Origin: Thioclava arctica
Lineage (GTDB): Bacteria > Pseudomonadota > Alphaproteobacteria > Rhodobacterales > Rhodobacteraceae
DNA: 64,000 nucleotides
Assembly: GCF_040892615.1 (NCBI RefSeq)
Contig: NZ_JBFRYC010000014.1
Span: forward strand, 1-64,000
Direction: 5' to 3'
This document shows positions 8,060-16,520 of this stretch, piece after piece. The number at the start of each line of letters is the position of its first letter. Positions within the stretch are counted from its first letter, which is position 1. The notes under the pieces were generated by a model. The model was not told the origin of the DNA and ran no database searches. It worked only from the letters and a program-made list of their open reading frames with translations. The translations under genes were made by a program, and so were the position numbers.

Positions 8060-10170
8060 TGTGCGGCCTCTTCGGGCGGGCGGATCACGCCGAGCACGGT
8101 CGTGGGCTGGTTATCAGGGATCTCCTCGAGCGCAATCACCGCGAAGCTGTCTGCAATCACGCGCGCGATCGCCCGGCGACAAGACCCAGGCACGGCGAGC
8201 ACCGGCTTGACGCCCCGCGAGGCCGCCAGCTCTTTGCCCGAGGCGGCAGCCGCGCGCAGCATCCGCATGATGCCCGGCTCGGAGATCGCAGAGCTGTTCT
8301 GGGCGCGCGCTGTCTCGATCGACTTGATCACGATCCCCTCGAATTCGGGGTCGAGCGCGAGCACCTGAAGTACCTGCCCCTCGCCCAGATAGGGCGCGAT
8401 GAGAAGCCGCGAGATCCGCTGGCGCACGGCGGCAAGCAACATTTCCGGATCGCGCGTTGCGGCTTCCGGCGCATCGACCATGGCCTCGGCGATCCGTTCG
8501 AAATCGCGGATCGGGACCATCTCGGCGACCAGACCCGAGAGCACCTGACGCACCATCCCCATCTGGTAGCGCGCACGCAGGTCCTCGATAAGCTTCGGAT
8601 GGCTGCGCGCGTAATGGCCGACGATTTCCTCGACTTCGCCGCGGCCGAGCATCTCCCAGGCATGCCGCTTGAGCATTGCATCGAGATGCGTCGCGATGAC
8701 GCTCGAGGGATCAACGACGGTGTAACCAGCGGTCTCGGCATCGGCCACCATCGCCTCGCCAATCCAGAGCGCGTCAGTGCCGAAGACGGGCTCCTTCGCG
8801 GGCCGCCCGCCGGAGATCCGGTCGATGATGTTATCGGTCTCGATCGCAAGCATCTGGCCGGGAAAGACCTCGCCGCGGCCAATCACGCCGCCGCGGATGA
8901 CGAAGCGGTATTCCTGCGGCCGGACCTGCTCGGAATCGCGGATGTGGATATTGGGCAGCACGAAGCCGATCTGCTTGCTAAAGCGGGTGCGGATGGCAGT
9001 CAGCCGGGTCATCAGGGTCGGTTTGCCCGGAGCCTGCTCGCCGATTAGCGGCACCAGCGCAAAGCCGATATCTAGGCCAAATGGATCCACCGTCTGGACG
9101 CTCGAGACATCGACCGCAGCCGGCTTCTGGTCGGCCGCCGCGGGAGCAGGCTCGGCGGTTTCCGCCTCCTGCGCACGCCGCTTGCGTTGCACCCCGCGCA
9201 GTCCCGTCGCACCCAAGATCGCGCCGAAGCCGAGGAAGGGTAGATGTGCCATGCCCGGCACCAGCCCAAGGATCAGCAAAAGCGCACCCGCGACCAGCAT
9301 AGCCTCGGGATGATTGGAGATCTGGCCAACAATCTGGTTCGAGATGTTCTGGCCGTTGGACACCCGCGTCACGATCAGACCGGCAGCAATCGAGATCGTG
9401 AGCGAGGGGATCTGGGCCGCCACCCCGTCGCCGATCGTGAGCAGCGTGTAGCTTTGCGCCGCGACCGCAAGCGGCAGCCCGTGCTGGAGCATCCCCACCA
9501 ACAGCCCGCCCACAAGATTGACGACAAGGATCACCATGGCCGCGACCACATCGCCGCGCACGAATTTCGACGCGCCGTCCATTGCGCCGAAGAAATCGGC
9601 TTCGGCGCGCAGCTGACCGCGCCGCCGTTCGGCCTCTTTCGCACTCAGCGTGCCGGCATTCACATCCGCGTCGATCGCCATCTGACGGCCGGGCAGAGAG
9701 TCGAGCATGAAACGCGCAGAGACCTCGGCGACCCGGCTCGACCCCTTGGTGATGACCACGAAGTTGATCACGATCAGGATGCAAAAGATAATGATCCCGA
9801 TCACGTAATTGCCGCCCACGACGAGGCGACCGAAGCTCTCGACGACCGAGCCCGCCGCCCCCGGCCCCGTATAGCCGTTGAGCAGGATCGCACGGGCCGT
9901 CGCGACGTTCAGCCCCAGTCGCATCAGCGTGGTCGCCAACAGGATCGAGGGGAAGGAGAGCAGATCGGAGGCCTCGGTGACATAGATCGCGGCGGCCAGG
10001 ATCACCAGCCCGGCGGCGATATTGACCGCAAACATCAACGAGATCGCCAGGGGCGAAAGAGGCACAATCAACATCGTCAGCACCGCGCCAACGATGGCGG
10101 GGCCGGCCAGCCACGAGGTTATCGACGGCCGCGGAAGTGATATGGCTGGCTTAACGGCTGGCGTGGGCAT
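8056..10170 (-). CDS. flhA: flagellar export protein FlhA
   Basis: 704 aa from the ATG at 10170. FlhA is the large export-gate subunit: a multi-spanning membrane part (residues ~1-330) and a cytoplasmic substrate- and chaperone-binding domain. The FHIPEP signature reads TLMRLGLNVATARAIL, and the second cytoplasmic loop KFVRGDVVAAMVILVVNLVG is typical. I chose 10170 because it leaves a 17-residue tail before the first helix and overlaps fliQ copy 2 by only 20 nt. An ATG at 10200 and a TTG at 10221 lie further inside fliQ. Confidence 0.95.
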   Translation of the reverse strand: MPTPAVKPAISLPRPSITSWLAGPAIVGAVLTMLIVPLSPLAISLMFAVNIAAGLVILAAAIYVTEASDLLSFPSILLATTLMRLGLNVATARAILLNGYTGPGAAGSVVESFGRLVVGGNYVIGIIIFCILIVINFVVITKGSSRVAEVSARFMLDSLPGRQMAIDADVNAGTLSAKEAERRRGQLRAEADFFGAMDGASKFVRGDVVAAMVILVVNLVGGLLVGMLQHGLPLAVAAQSYTLLTIGDGVAAQIPSLTISIAAGLIVTRVSNGQNISNQIVGQISNHPEAMLVAGALLLILGLVPGMAHLPFLGFGAILGATGLRGVQRKRRAQEAETAEPAPAAADQKPAAVDVSSVQTVDPFGLDIGFALVPLIGEQAPGKPTLMTRLTAIRTRFSKQIGFVLPNIHIRDSEQVRPQEYRFVIRGGVIGRGEVFPGQMLAIETDNIIDRISGGRPAKEPVFGTDALWIGEAMVADAETAGYTVVDPSSVIATHLDAMLKRHAWEMLGRGEVEEIVGHYARSHPKLIEDLRARYQMGMVRQVLSGLVAEMVPIRDFERIAEAMVDAPEAATRDPEMLLAAVRQRISRLLIAPYLGEGQVLQVLALDPEFEGIVIKSIETARAQNSSAISEPGIMRMLRAAAASGKELAASRGVKPVLAVPGSCRRAIARVIADSFAVIALEEIPDNQPTTVLGVIRPPEEAAQ

Positions 10171-10429
10171 GAACGATTTCGGGAATCGATTGGAAAACAT
10201 GGGTGGTATAGTTCTCGGCAAAGCGCAGCATCATGCCGCCGCCGAGCGCCACGAGGACCAGCAGCCCGATCACTTTGGGCACGAAGCCCAGCGCAGCCTC
10301 GCGAACCTGGGTCGTGGTCTGCAAAATCGCGCCACCAACGCCAAGCAGTAGGCAGGTCGCAAGCGCCGGCCCCGCGATGGCGAGGAAGGTGTTCACAGCG
10401 CCTAAGCTGAACCAGTCCGGCACCGTCAT
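10151..10429 (-). CDS. fliQ: second FliQ-like export gate protein (copy 2)
   Basis: 92 aa, two hydrophobic helices. It carries the FliQ motif in a more canonical form than copy 1: AILQTTTQVREAALGFVPK (Q-x-x-T-Q). The second helix and the tail HVFQSIPEIV also match FliQ, which typically ends LFxxIPxII. It sits between fliN and flhA and is coupled to both (4-nt overlap with fliN, 20-nt overlap with flhA). A flagellum normally needs one FliQ gene; two divergent genes in one cluster are odd. Either copy could be the structural one, or both could be mixed in the gate. Confidence 0.82.
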   Translation of the reverse strand: MTVPDWFSLGAVNTFLAIAGPALATCLLLGVGGAILQTTTQVREAALGFVPKVIGLLVLVALGGGMMLRFAENYTTHVFQSIPEIVHAHASR

Positions 10430-10776
10430 GCCGGATGATCCGAGTCGTCCGTTCCAACGATCTCCGTTACCCGGATGCCGTATTTGTGGCCCTCGGTCGA
10501 GACCACCTCGCCTCGCGCAATCAGGCTACCATTGGCACGAATGTCTATCGGCTCGCCGATTGCACGATCGAGCGGGATCACCGTGCCCTGCCGGGTGCCG
10601 CGCAGTTCCTTGATCGTCATGTTCACGCGACCGATCTCGACGACCATGGTCACGCGCACGGAATCGACCGTGGTTGCAGGGATCGCACGCGCAGCGCCTG
10701 CGGTGTCGACCGGCGGCTCAAGCGGATCGACCTGAACCGGCGCCTGATCGGAGGGCTCATTTTTTTTGTTGGTCAT
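10426..10776 (-). CDS. fliN: flagellar motor switch protein FliN
   Basis: 116 aa from the ATG at 10776; the longer frame to 10815 lies inside fliM. The SpoA-type C-ring domain occupies the C-terminal ~75 residues: VTMVVEIGRVNMTIKELRG, PLDRAIGEPIDI, NGSLIARGEVV. This matches FliN/SctQ proteins. FliN forms the base of the C-ring and binds FliH. The start overlaps the fliM end by 20 nt. The N-terminal ~40 residues are Pro/Asp-rich and probably flexible. Confidence 0.93.
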   Translation of the reverse strand: MTNKKNEPSDQAPVQVDPLEPPVDTAGAARAIPATTVDSVRVTMVVEIGRVNMTIKELRGTRQGTVIPLDRAIGEPIDIRANGSLIARGEVVSTEGHKYGIRVTEIVGTDDSDHPA

Positions 10777-11647
10777 TTTCAAAGAAAACTCCGTAATTCG
10801 GGCCGACAGCCCCATAGGAAATGTCTGCGATCGTGGTCTTGCCGATCACCGCGCGGGCATTGCGATGGAAGGTCAATGGAAGCATGTCGCCCACGGCCAG
10901 CGCGGACAAACCGCCCGCCGACATCGAGACCGTACCGATTTCGAAGCCGATCTCGACGGGAACCTCTTCGATCGCCTCGGACAGGTGGTCGGTCCACCTA
11001 CTGCGTGCCTCCAGCTCGGCCTGGCCACCAGCAGGCGAGCCGAGGATCTCACGGTAGGGTTCCAGCCCGCGATAGGGAATCGCGATGGAGATCGTCCCGC
11101 CGCCCGCAGGCAAGCTGACCTGGGCCGACATCTTGCAGAACGGCTCGACCGCGTCGCCCACCGAGGCCAGAGCGGCGAAGCCTTCGGTGCGCACGACCTC
11201 GGGCTGGACCACGAAATACTGTTGGAAGGCGGCACTGATCGCAGGCCCTATCATTTCAATCAGCCGGCGGCCGATCCGGGCTTCCATGTTCGAGATCTGC
11301 GGCTGCAGCTTGTCTTCAGGCGCGGGTGCATCGGCGCCAAACAGGTCATCGACCAACGCGGCCAGAAGCGCACCGTCCAACGTCACCAGCGACAGCCCCC
11401 GGATCGGCGAGAGGTTGAGGATGGCGAACAGGTGGTAACCGTCGCGCGGCGCGAGATAAGCGTCGTGGTTGACGATTTGGAACTTGCCCTCTTGGATCTC
11501 GACGCCGAACCGAAATTCCTGAAACAGCTGCGTCCGGAAATAGCGGAACAAGCGTTCAACCACGCCCGACATGTCGGGCAGACGATTGACGAAGACCGTG
11601 GTCGGGTTGATCAGGTCGATGGGCTCGAATTCGGGGGTGTCAGGCAT
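10757..11647 (-). CDS. fliM: flagellar motor switch protein FliM, lacking the CheY-binding N-terminus
   Basis: 296 aa. The middle CheC-like domain (RYFRTQLFQEFRFGVEI, VTLDGALLAALVDDLFGAD) and the C-terminal SpoA domain (EVPVEIGFEIGTVSMSAGGL) identify FliM. Ordinary FliM starts with a short peptide of the form LSQ-x-EIDALL that binds phospho-CheY. Here the protein begins MPDTPEFEPIDLINPTTVFV and no such motif is present. Upstream in-frame sequence cannot supply it, because the open frame itself starts at 11647. The start overlaps fliK by 8 nt. Its size is otherwise a little short of the usual ~330. Confidence 0.92.
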   Translation of the reverse strand: MPDTPEFEPIDLINPTTVFVNRLPDMSGVVERLFRYFRTQLFQEFRFGVEIQEGKFQIVNHDAYLAPRDGYHLFAILNLSPIRGLSLVTLDGALLAALVDDLFGADAPAPEDKLQPQISNMEARIGRRLIEMIGPAISAAFQQYFVVQPEVVRTEGFAALASVGDAVEPFCKMSAQVSLPAGGGTISIAIPYRGLEPYREILGSPAGGQAELEARSRWTDHLSEAIEEVPVEIGFEIGTVSMSAGGLSALAVGDMLPLTFHRNARAVIGKTTIADISYGAVGPNYGVFFENDQQKK

Positions 11648-13019
11648 AGGCTTTCACCGTCTTGTCGTCGCTCTCTCCTGCAGGCGGAAGAGGCGCCTCC
11701 CACGGGGTGTCTTGCGGGTGCGGCCGATGCTGGTCGCCCCCTGCATGCTGGTGCTGCGCATCGCCTGCGAAACCGCCCGCGCCCCCTGCATCGGCGAATC
11801 CGGACTGGGGCGCCTGAGCCCCCCCCGCCACTCCGGGCTGCGGCGTCAGTACATTGGTGCCGCCCGGCATGCCCGCCATCGCGGCCTGCACCGAGCCCAC
11901 GTTCAGACCTCCCTGCGCAAGCTTCTGAGCCAGATGCCCCGTCTCCGCCGCGAGCGCGCGGTAGCCGGCATCGGTCTCGGCGCTCAGGTGAATGTGCGTC
12001 ACCCCCTGCGCAGTCACGTCCACCCGCACCACCACGGTGCCCAGAGATTGCGGATGCAAGGTTATCTTGGCCGAGCCACCCCCGTCCGAGGCCAGAGAGA
12101 GCGCGGAATGCAGCAATTGCGGCTGGGTTTCGGGCTCTGTCGGAAGGGGTTGGACAGGGGCCAGTCCGGTCACTGGGCCGAGCGCGCCGGGCTGGGGCGC
12201 GGAGGATGCGGCCAGCGCAGCGACGGCGCCTGCGTCGCGTTCCGTCTCGCGGTTGCTGTGCGGCGTCACAGGCTGCGGCAGGATTTGCGGGATGCCGTGC
12301 GGAATCGACAACTGGGTCGGCATCACATCCACGGCAGGGTCATGACGCTTGTCATCATGCATGCGCCGCCCCCCCGGCGCGCGTAGCTGTTCCGCACCGG
12401 GCGCAGACCGATCCATCCCGTCGGCGCCGATCTCTGCGGCCTGTCTGCGAGGGGCGATCGAGACCGCCCGCATTGCGAGATCCTCAGCCTGTGCCGGCTT
12501 CACCGGCGTCGTGTCCACATCGCGGGGGAGGGGCGGCAACGTGGCGTTCCGGTTTGAAGGGATCGCATGCGCCTGCTGCGCGCCCGGCTCACCCACCGAG
12601 CTCGCCTTGTCGCTCTTTACTGTCGTCGCCGCAGCCGCAGGTCCCGAACCAGGGGCGGCCCGTGCGAGCATCGTGTCCAGCGACGAGATATCCTTGCGAT
12701 CAGCCACACGACTCGCGTCACGAGACGCGATCGGACGGGCGTCATCCCGCGCTGTTTCCTCAACCCCTGTCACCAGCGCAGTGTCGCTCTGTGTCTGCGC
12801 ATCCGGCGACGCTTCTTTCGACGTCGCGCCCGCGCGCTCCACATCGGCTCCCTGATCCGTTCGGGTGTGATCGTCCCGCGCGCCAGTCCGGGGCACGGCA
12901 CAGGCCTCGGAGCAGGCCGAGTCAAAGGCACGCGCCTGATGCGCATCTGCGCGGGCGGCCCGGTCAACCGGTACGGCCGCGCTGGACGGAAGGAGAGCGT
13001 GCGTCAGGGTCCGGGTCAT
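11640..13019 (-). CDS. fliK: flagellar hook-length control protein FliK
   Basis: 459 aa. The N-terminal ~330 residues are low-complexity and Ala/Asp/Pro-rich, as expected for the molecular-ruler part. The conserved C-terminal hook domain is clear: KITLHPQSLGTVVVRVDVTA, then HIHLSAETDAGYRAL and a helix ending LNVGSVQAAMAG. FliK is exported and triggers the FlhB specificity switch when the hook is finished. It overlaps fliG by 4 nt upstream and fliM by 8 nt downstream. The C-terminal tail is Gly/Gln/His-rich. Confidence 0.88.
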   Translation of the reverse strand: MTRTLTHALLPSSAAVPVDRAARADAHQARAFDSACSEACAVPRTGARDDHTRTDQGADVERAGATSKEASPDAQTQSDTALVTGVEETARDDARPIASRDASRVADRKDISSLDTMLARAAPGSGPAAAATTVKSDKASSVGEPGAQQAHAIPSNRNATLPPLPRDVDTTPVKPAQAEDLAMRAVSIAPRRQAAEIGADGMDRSAPGAEQLRAPGGRRMHDDKRHDPAVDVMPTQLSIPHGIPQILPQPVTPHSNRETERDAGAVAALAASSAPQPGALGPVTGLAPVQPLPTEPETQPQLLHSALSLASDGGGSAKITLHPQSLGTVVVRVDVTAQGVTHIHLSAETDAGYRALAAETGHLAQKLAQGGLNVGSVQAAMAGMPGGTNVLTPQPGVAGGAQAPQSGFADAGGAGGFAGDAQHQHAGGDQHRPHPQDTPWEAPLPPAGESDDKTVKAYA

Positions 13020-14017
13020 ACCATATCTTCCTCGTTGCTGAGCGAGATCCGACCTTCTCGCGACAGTCGCATCGCCGCCTCGACGAACTCGTGCTGGGCA
13101 GCCTGCGAATCCGCGCGCTTCACCATCGGGCCGTTCTCGATATCGTCCTTGAGGATCGCCGCATCCTTGCGCGAGATATTCGCGAAGAAACGCTCGCGGG
13201 TCTGCTCCGTGGCACTACGCAGCGCGGGGGAACGCCGCTCGGGCCCGACCTCAAAGATGACCTGTTGCAGGAAGTGGTCCGGCAGCCCCAGCAGGTCGTC
13301 GAAGGTGAACATGTTCGCGCGGATCTGGTCCGCAAGATCTGCATCCTCTTCGCGAATCCGCGACAGCGCCCGTTCCGCGGCACCGGCACTCATACCGTTG
13401 AGCAGGTCAGCGGCCTGACGCACGCCCCCGGTCGAACTGGCCTGTGTCGCGATCTGCGTGCCGAGATGGTCCGAGAGCATGCTTTTCAACTCGGCGAGCG
13501 CGACACTGGGGATCGTTTCGAGCCGCGCATAGCGATGGATCAGGTCTGTCGCCAGCTCTTCATCGAAGGCGTTGAGACACTCCACTGCGGCCGAGCGAGT
13601 CATCTGCCCCAGCAGCACGGCCAGCAATTGCGGTCGTTCGTCCTTGACCTGATCGGCAAGGGTTCGTCCGTCAATCTTCGAGAGGATGTCGAGATCGGAA
13701 GTTCTGGTGCGAATGATCCGCTCAAGCATGTCATGGGCGCGCTTGTCCCCGAATGCGCGCGACAGCAGCGACTCGAAGGCATCGAAACCGCCTGATGCTA
13801 TCGCACCGCCAGCCTCGAGCTCCGCCATCAGCCGGGCATAGATTTGCACGCCCTCGTCGCGGGAAGGTTCGTGCATCTCCGACATTGCGGCGGTCAGAAT
13901 GCCGATAGAGGCCTCGTCCATGTGGCGCAGTACCTGTGTCGCGGCCTCTTCATCCATCGACATCACAACATAGGCAGCCATCGCTGCCCCGCTCATCCCG
14001 CTATCCGGCTCGATCAT
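13016..14017 (-). CDS. fliG: flagellar motor switch protein FliG
   Basis: 333 aa from the ATG at 14017, which overlaps the fliF stop (ATGA); an in-frame extension to 14065 lies inside fliF. The C-terminal torque domain is well conserved: MFTFDDLLGLPDHFLQQVIF, then ATEQTRERFFANISRKDAAI and LKDDIENGP, parallel to the E. coli FliG C-terminus. The charged residues that meet the stator lie in this part. The N-terminal domain (DEEAATQVLRHMDEASI) binds FliF. The gene sits in the order fliE-fliF-fliG-fliK-fliM-fliN. Confidence 0.95.
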   Translation of the reverse strand: MIEPDSGMSGAAMAAYVVMSMDEEAATQVLRHMDEASIGILTAAMSEMHEPSRDEGVQIYARLMAELEAGGAIASGGFDAFESLLSRAFGDKRAHDMLERIIRTRTSDLDILSKIDGRTLADQVKDERPQLLAVLLGQMTRSAAVECLNAFDEELATDLIHRYARLETIPSVALAELKSMLSDHLGTQIATQASSTGGVRQAADLLNGMSAGAAERALSRIREEDADLADQIRANMFTFDDLLGLPDHFLQQVIFEVGPERRSPALRSATEQTRERFFANISRKDAAILKDDIENGPMVKRADSQAAQHEFVEAAMRLSREGRISLSNEEDMV

Positions 14018-15570
14018 GCGCCGTCCTCCTCCGGTTGGAGGCTCGGGACATCTCCCGACAGCCATTTCTGCAACACGCCGGCCATCGCCTTAGGTCGCTC
14101 CTTGCCAGCCTCGCCCACCTGTTCGGCGATCCGCTTTAGATGCACGACGTCCATACTGTCCTCGAGGGCCGGCTTGGGCATCGCGACCACGGGGGCTGGT
14201 GCCGGGGCCCAAGGCCGCACTGGTCGCTTGCGCAACCAGCCCACCAGCGGGCGCGCCACGCCGAACAGGAATCCTAGGGCCGCGACGAGTAGCAACCCAG
14301 CCTGCACGATCAGCGACATCTGCGCGTCAGGCGCCTGCGCGACAGCCTCGGCTCCGGTTACGAAATTCGCGCTCGTTACCTGAATCTGGCCCACTGGTCC
14401 CGCGATGGTCGAGCCGATCATCGCCTTGAGCTGGTCGAGGCTCGTCGATCCAAGTGCGGCCTTGTTCACCACCACCGATGCGCTGACTTTACGGACCGAC
14501 CACGCAGCAGGCCGCCGGGTTGTCGAGGTCTTGTCGACGACGAAGTCCTTCTGGGTATGTTGCGACGCGCTCTGCGGCTGGCCGTTGGCGGGCTGCGCGC
14601 CCTGACCATTGGCATTCAGCGGCGCGGTGGTCTTGCCCGGCGGCTGGTTCGACAGCGCCCCAGGGATCCCCATCGCGACAGGATCCTTGCCGTTGCGCGT
14701 CTGCGACTGCTCGTCGCTTGAGCGTAAGACGGAATTGGGCCCGTAACGAACCGACTGTTCCTCGGTCGCGGCGAAATCAATATCTGCCGAGACAGTGACG
14801 CGCGCGTTCCCCGCCCCGAGGATCGGCGCCAACAGGCTGCGTATCTTGGCCTCCTGAGCCGCCTCGATCCGCTTCAACACGGCGAGCTGCTGCGCGATAT
14901 CGCCGACATCGCCCTGAGGGTAAAGAATCATGCCGCCGCTGGTGGCCACGACGACATCCGCCTCGTCCAGCCCCGGCACTGCGCCGGCCACGACCTTGGC
15001 AATCGCCATGCCGATAGCCTGGTCCGCCTGGGGAGGGGCAGTCAGGATCACCGAAGCCTTCGGTCGCGGTTGATCGGCGAGGAACGGCGTATCCTTCGGT
15101 TCGGCCAGCAGCACCTGCACCTGGCTCGCTCCCGACAGCGCCGTGATCGATTCCTGCAAGCTGTGTTCGGTGGCCTGCAACTGCAACGCTTGGGTGGCGG
15201 CCTGGCTGGTGGTGACCGATGACTTCTCAAGCGCCTGCCAGCTTGACTCGCTGCCGGTCTCAGGCAGCCCCGCCACGCCCAACCGCAACCGCGCGCGCCC
15301 GAAATCGGATTCGGGGACCGAGATCACGTTTCCATCCTGGCTCAGGCGATATGGGATACCCTCTTTCTGGAGCGCGGAGATCACCTTGCCGCCGCGCGCA
15401 GGCGACAGCCCGTCGAACAGAACGGTGTAGCGCTCGCCTGAAAACTCGAACGCCGCCAGAACGGCGATGCCGAGCACGACTGTTGCCACGACGAGCGTTA
15501 TGGAAAGCGGTAGGTTTTTAAGCCGGGCTAACAGGTTCGAACCAAACGCCCGCGCATCCTTTAAAGTCAT
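14014..15570 (-). CDS. fliF: flagellar MS-ring protein FliF
   Basis: 518 aa with one membrane helix near the N-terminus (residues ~22-42) and one near the C-terminus (~420-445). The periplasmic ring-building domains between them are recognisable (YTVLFDGLSPARGGKVISAL, ESDFGRARLRLGVAGLP, ESITALSGASQVQVLLA, PKASVILT). The C-terminal tail after the second helix would bind FliG. FliF forms the MS-ring on which the rest of the basal body is built. It starts 8 bp after the fliE stop. Confidence 0.95.
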   Translation of the reverse strand: MTLKDARAFGSNLLARLKNLPLSITLVVATVVLGIAVLAAFEFSGERYTVLFDGLSPARGGKVISALQKEGIPYRLSQDGNVISVPESDFGRARLRLGVAGLPETGSESSWQALEKSSVTTSQAATQALQLQATEHSLQESITALSGASQVQVLLAEPKDTPFLADQPRPKASVILTAPPQADQAIGMAIAKVVAGAVPGLDEADVVVATSGGMILYPQGDVGDIAQQLAVLKRIEAAQEAKIRSLLAPILGAGNARVTVSADIDFAATEEQSVRYGPNSVLRSSDEQSQTRNGKDPVAMGIPGALSNQPPGKTTAPLNANGQGAQPANGQPQSASQHTQKDFVVDKTSTTRRPAAWSVRKVSASVVVNKAALGSTSLDQLKAMIGSTIAGPVGQIQVTSANFVTGAEAVAQAPDAQMSLIVQAGLLLVAALGFLFGVARPLVGWLRKRPVRPWAPAPAPVVAMPKPALEDSMDVVHLKRIAEQVGEAGKERPKAMAGVLQKWLSGDVPSLQPEEDGA

Positions 15571-15578
15571 ATTGTCCG

Positions 15579-15881
15579 TCAGATCTGCATATTAGAGAGC
15601 GTTTGATAGGCCGAAACGACCTCGTTTCTCACAGCCACCACGCCATTCCACCCAATTTCAGCCCGATCGGAGAGAACCAGAGCAGTTGCCTGCGACGCAC
15701 CGGGCTTGCCCGCAGCAACCGCATTTTCTGCGGACGTTGCAGAACTCTGAGCATCACTCACAGCATTGAGAGCCGATTCTACAGTTTTTAAAAAGGATGC
15801 TCCGCTCGCACCGTCCGACGCCTTTTCGGTAACGGAATGTCCGTTCGAAAAGCCAATTAAAGATAGAGGCAATACAGACAT
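15579..15881 (-). CDS. fliE: flagellar hook-basal body protein FliE
   Basis: 100 aa. FliE links the MS-ring to the rod. The family pattern is a long amphipathic helix (SFLKTVESALNAVSDAQSSA) followed by LVLSDRAEIGWNGVVAVRNE and VVSAYQTLSNMQI, ending in the conserved Y-x-x-L-x-N-M. It is the first gene of the long minus-strand operon. A TTGACC-N17-TTAGAG promoter candidate lies just upstream at 15914-15942. Confidence 0.92.
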   Translation of the reverse strand: MSVLPLSLIGFSNGHSVTEKASDGASGASFLKTVESALNAVSDAQSSATSAENAVAAGKPGASQATALVLSDRAEIGWNGVVAVRNEVVSAYQTLSNMQI

Positions 15882-15913
15882 CGGAATCCTCGCGCGTTTA
15901 CGTTTGGGATGCC

Positions 15914-15942
15914 CTCTAATGGCATTGAGCCATACTGGTCAA
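15914..15942 (-). promoter_or_regulatory. candidate promoter of the fliE-fliJ operon
   Basis: On the minus strand TTGACC (15942-15937) and TTAGAG (15919-15914) are separated by 17 bp. The -10 element ends about 33 nt before the fliE ATG at 15881. The -10 box is a weak match, so this is a candidate only. No sigma-54 element could be found in the interval. Confidence 0.4.
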
Positions 15943-15952
15943 CTCACGGTAT

Positions 15953-16035
15953 CGTTTAAACGTTAAACGTGTGTGAAATTTTGAAACGTTACCGAAAAGA
16001 CACACCCCAGAAAATGAGTATATATTCATATATAC
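15953..16035. promoter_or_regulatory. palindromes and repeats in the fliE/flgB divergent control region
   Basis: The 275-bp gap between the divergent fliE and flgB operons is much more A/T-rich than its surroundings. It holds a 10-bp palindrome CGTTTAAACG (15953-15962). It also holds two direct copies of AAACGTTA (15958-15965 and 15984-15991, 26 bp apart) and an inverted repeat with arms GTATATA (16018-16024) and TATATAC (16029-16035) around TTCA. These are plausible operator sites for a regulator of both operons. No known consensus (CtrA, sigma-54, sigma-28) fits convincingly. Confidence 0.45.
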
Positions 16036-16156
16036 AATTGTTTTTACTGAATTTTCTTAAGATCACGACGACCGCACGCATTTGTTACATCTTTGCACAT
16101 TGCGGCTAGGCGCAGGCTGAAATAACGTCCACCACAACCTAAGAATGTGAGTTAAA

Positions 16157-16516
16157 ATGGCCGCTGGTAGCCCTGTATTTCTTTCTTTTGCCCAGGCAGA
16201 CCTGACGTTGCGTGAACAGCGTCAAAGCCTCATCGCATCGAATGTGGCAAACGCGAATACTCCAGGATATCACGCAATTGATATCGATTTTGAAAACAGC
16301 CTGTCTTCGGCGCTGAAATCGGGAATTAATAGCCTTGGGGAAGTTCAATACAAAGCGGGCAATCCATCTAATCTCGACGGGAATGATGTTTCTTTGACTG
16401 CAGAGAAACTCGAGTCCCTGAAAAACGTAAATGCGATGAAATCCGAGGTGACCTATCTGCATCAATCCACAAAGGATTTGATCACCGCGCTGCGCCCGAA
16501 TCCGAACGGTATCTGA
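16157..16516 (+). CDS. flgB: flagellar proximal rod protein FlgB
   Basis: 119 aa. The N-terminal rod/hook signature is present: LREQRQSLIASNVANANTPG, the family's L-x-x-N-I-A-N-x-x-T-P-G-Y. The C-terminus ends in the paired helix typical of FlgB. It opens the plus-strand rod/hook operon and is followed after 4 bp by flgC. FlgB and FlgC normally occur together at the base of the rod. The local base composition is more A/T-rich than in the genes that follow. Confidence 0.92.
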   Translation: MAAGSPVFLSFAQADLTLREQRQSLIASNVANANTPGYHAIDIDFENSLSSALKSGINSLGEVQYKAGNPSNLDGNDVSLTAEKLESLKNVNAMKSEVTYLHQSTKDLITALRPNPNGI

Positions 16517-16520
16517 CCTT

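Noticed and set aside
10766..13795. A 1009-codon open frame on the plus strand, antisense to fliM, fliK and fliG
   Set aside because: It is the mirror of three well-conserved genes on the minus strand in GC-rich DNA, where the opposite frame rarely meets stop codons. The translation is Arg/Pro/His-rich with no domain and no ribosome site.
15951..15966. TTAA-N3-TTAA as a CtrA site between fliE and flgB
   Set aside because: CtrA half-sites need seven bases between them; the spacing here is three.
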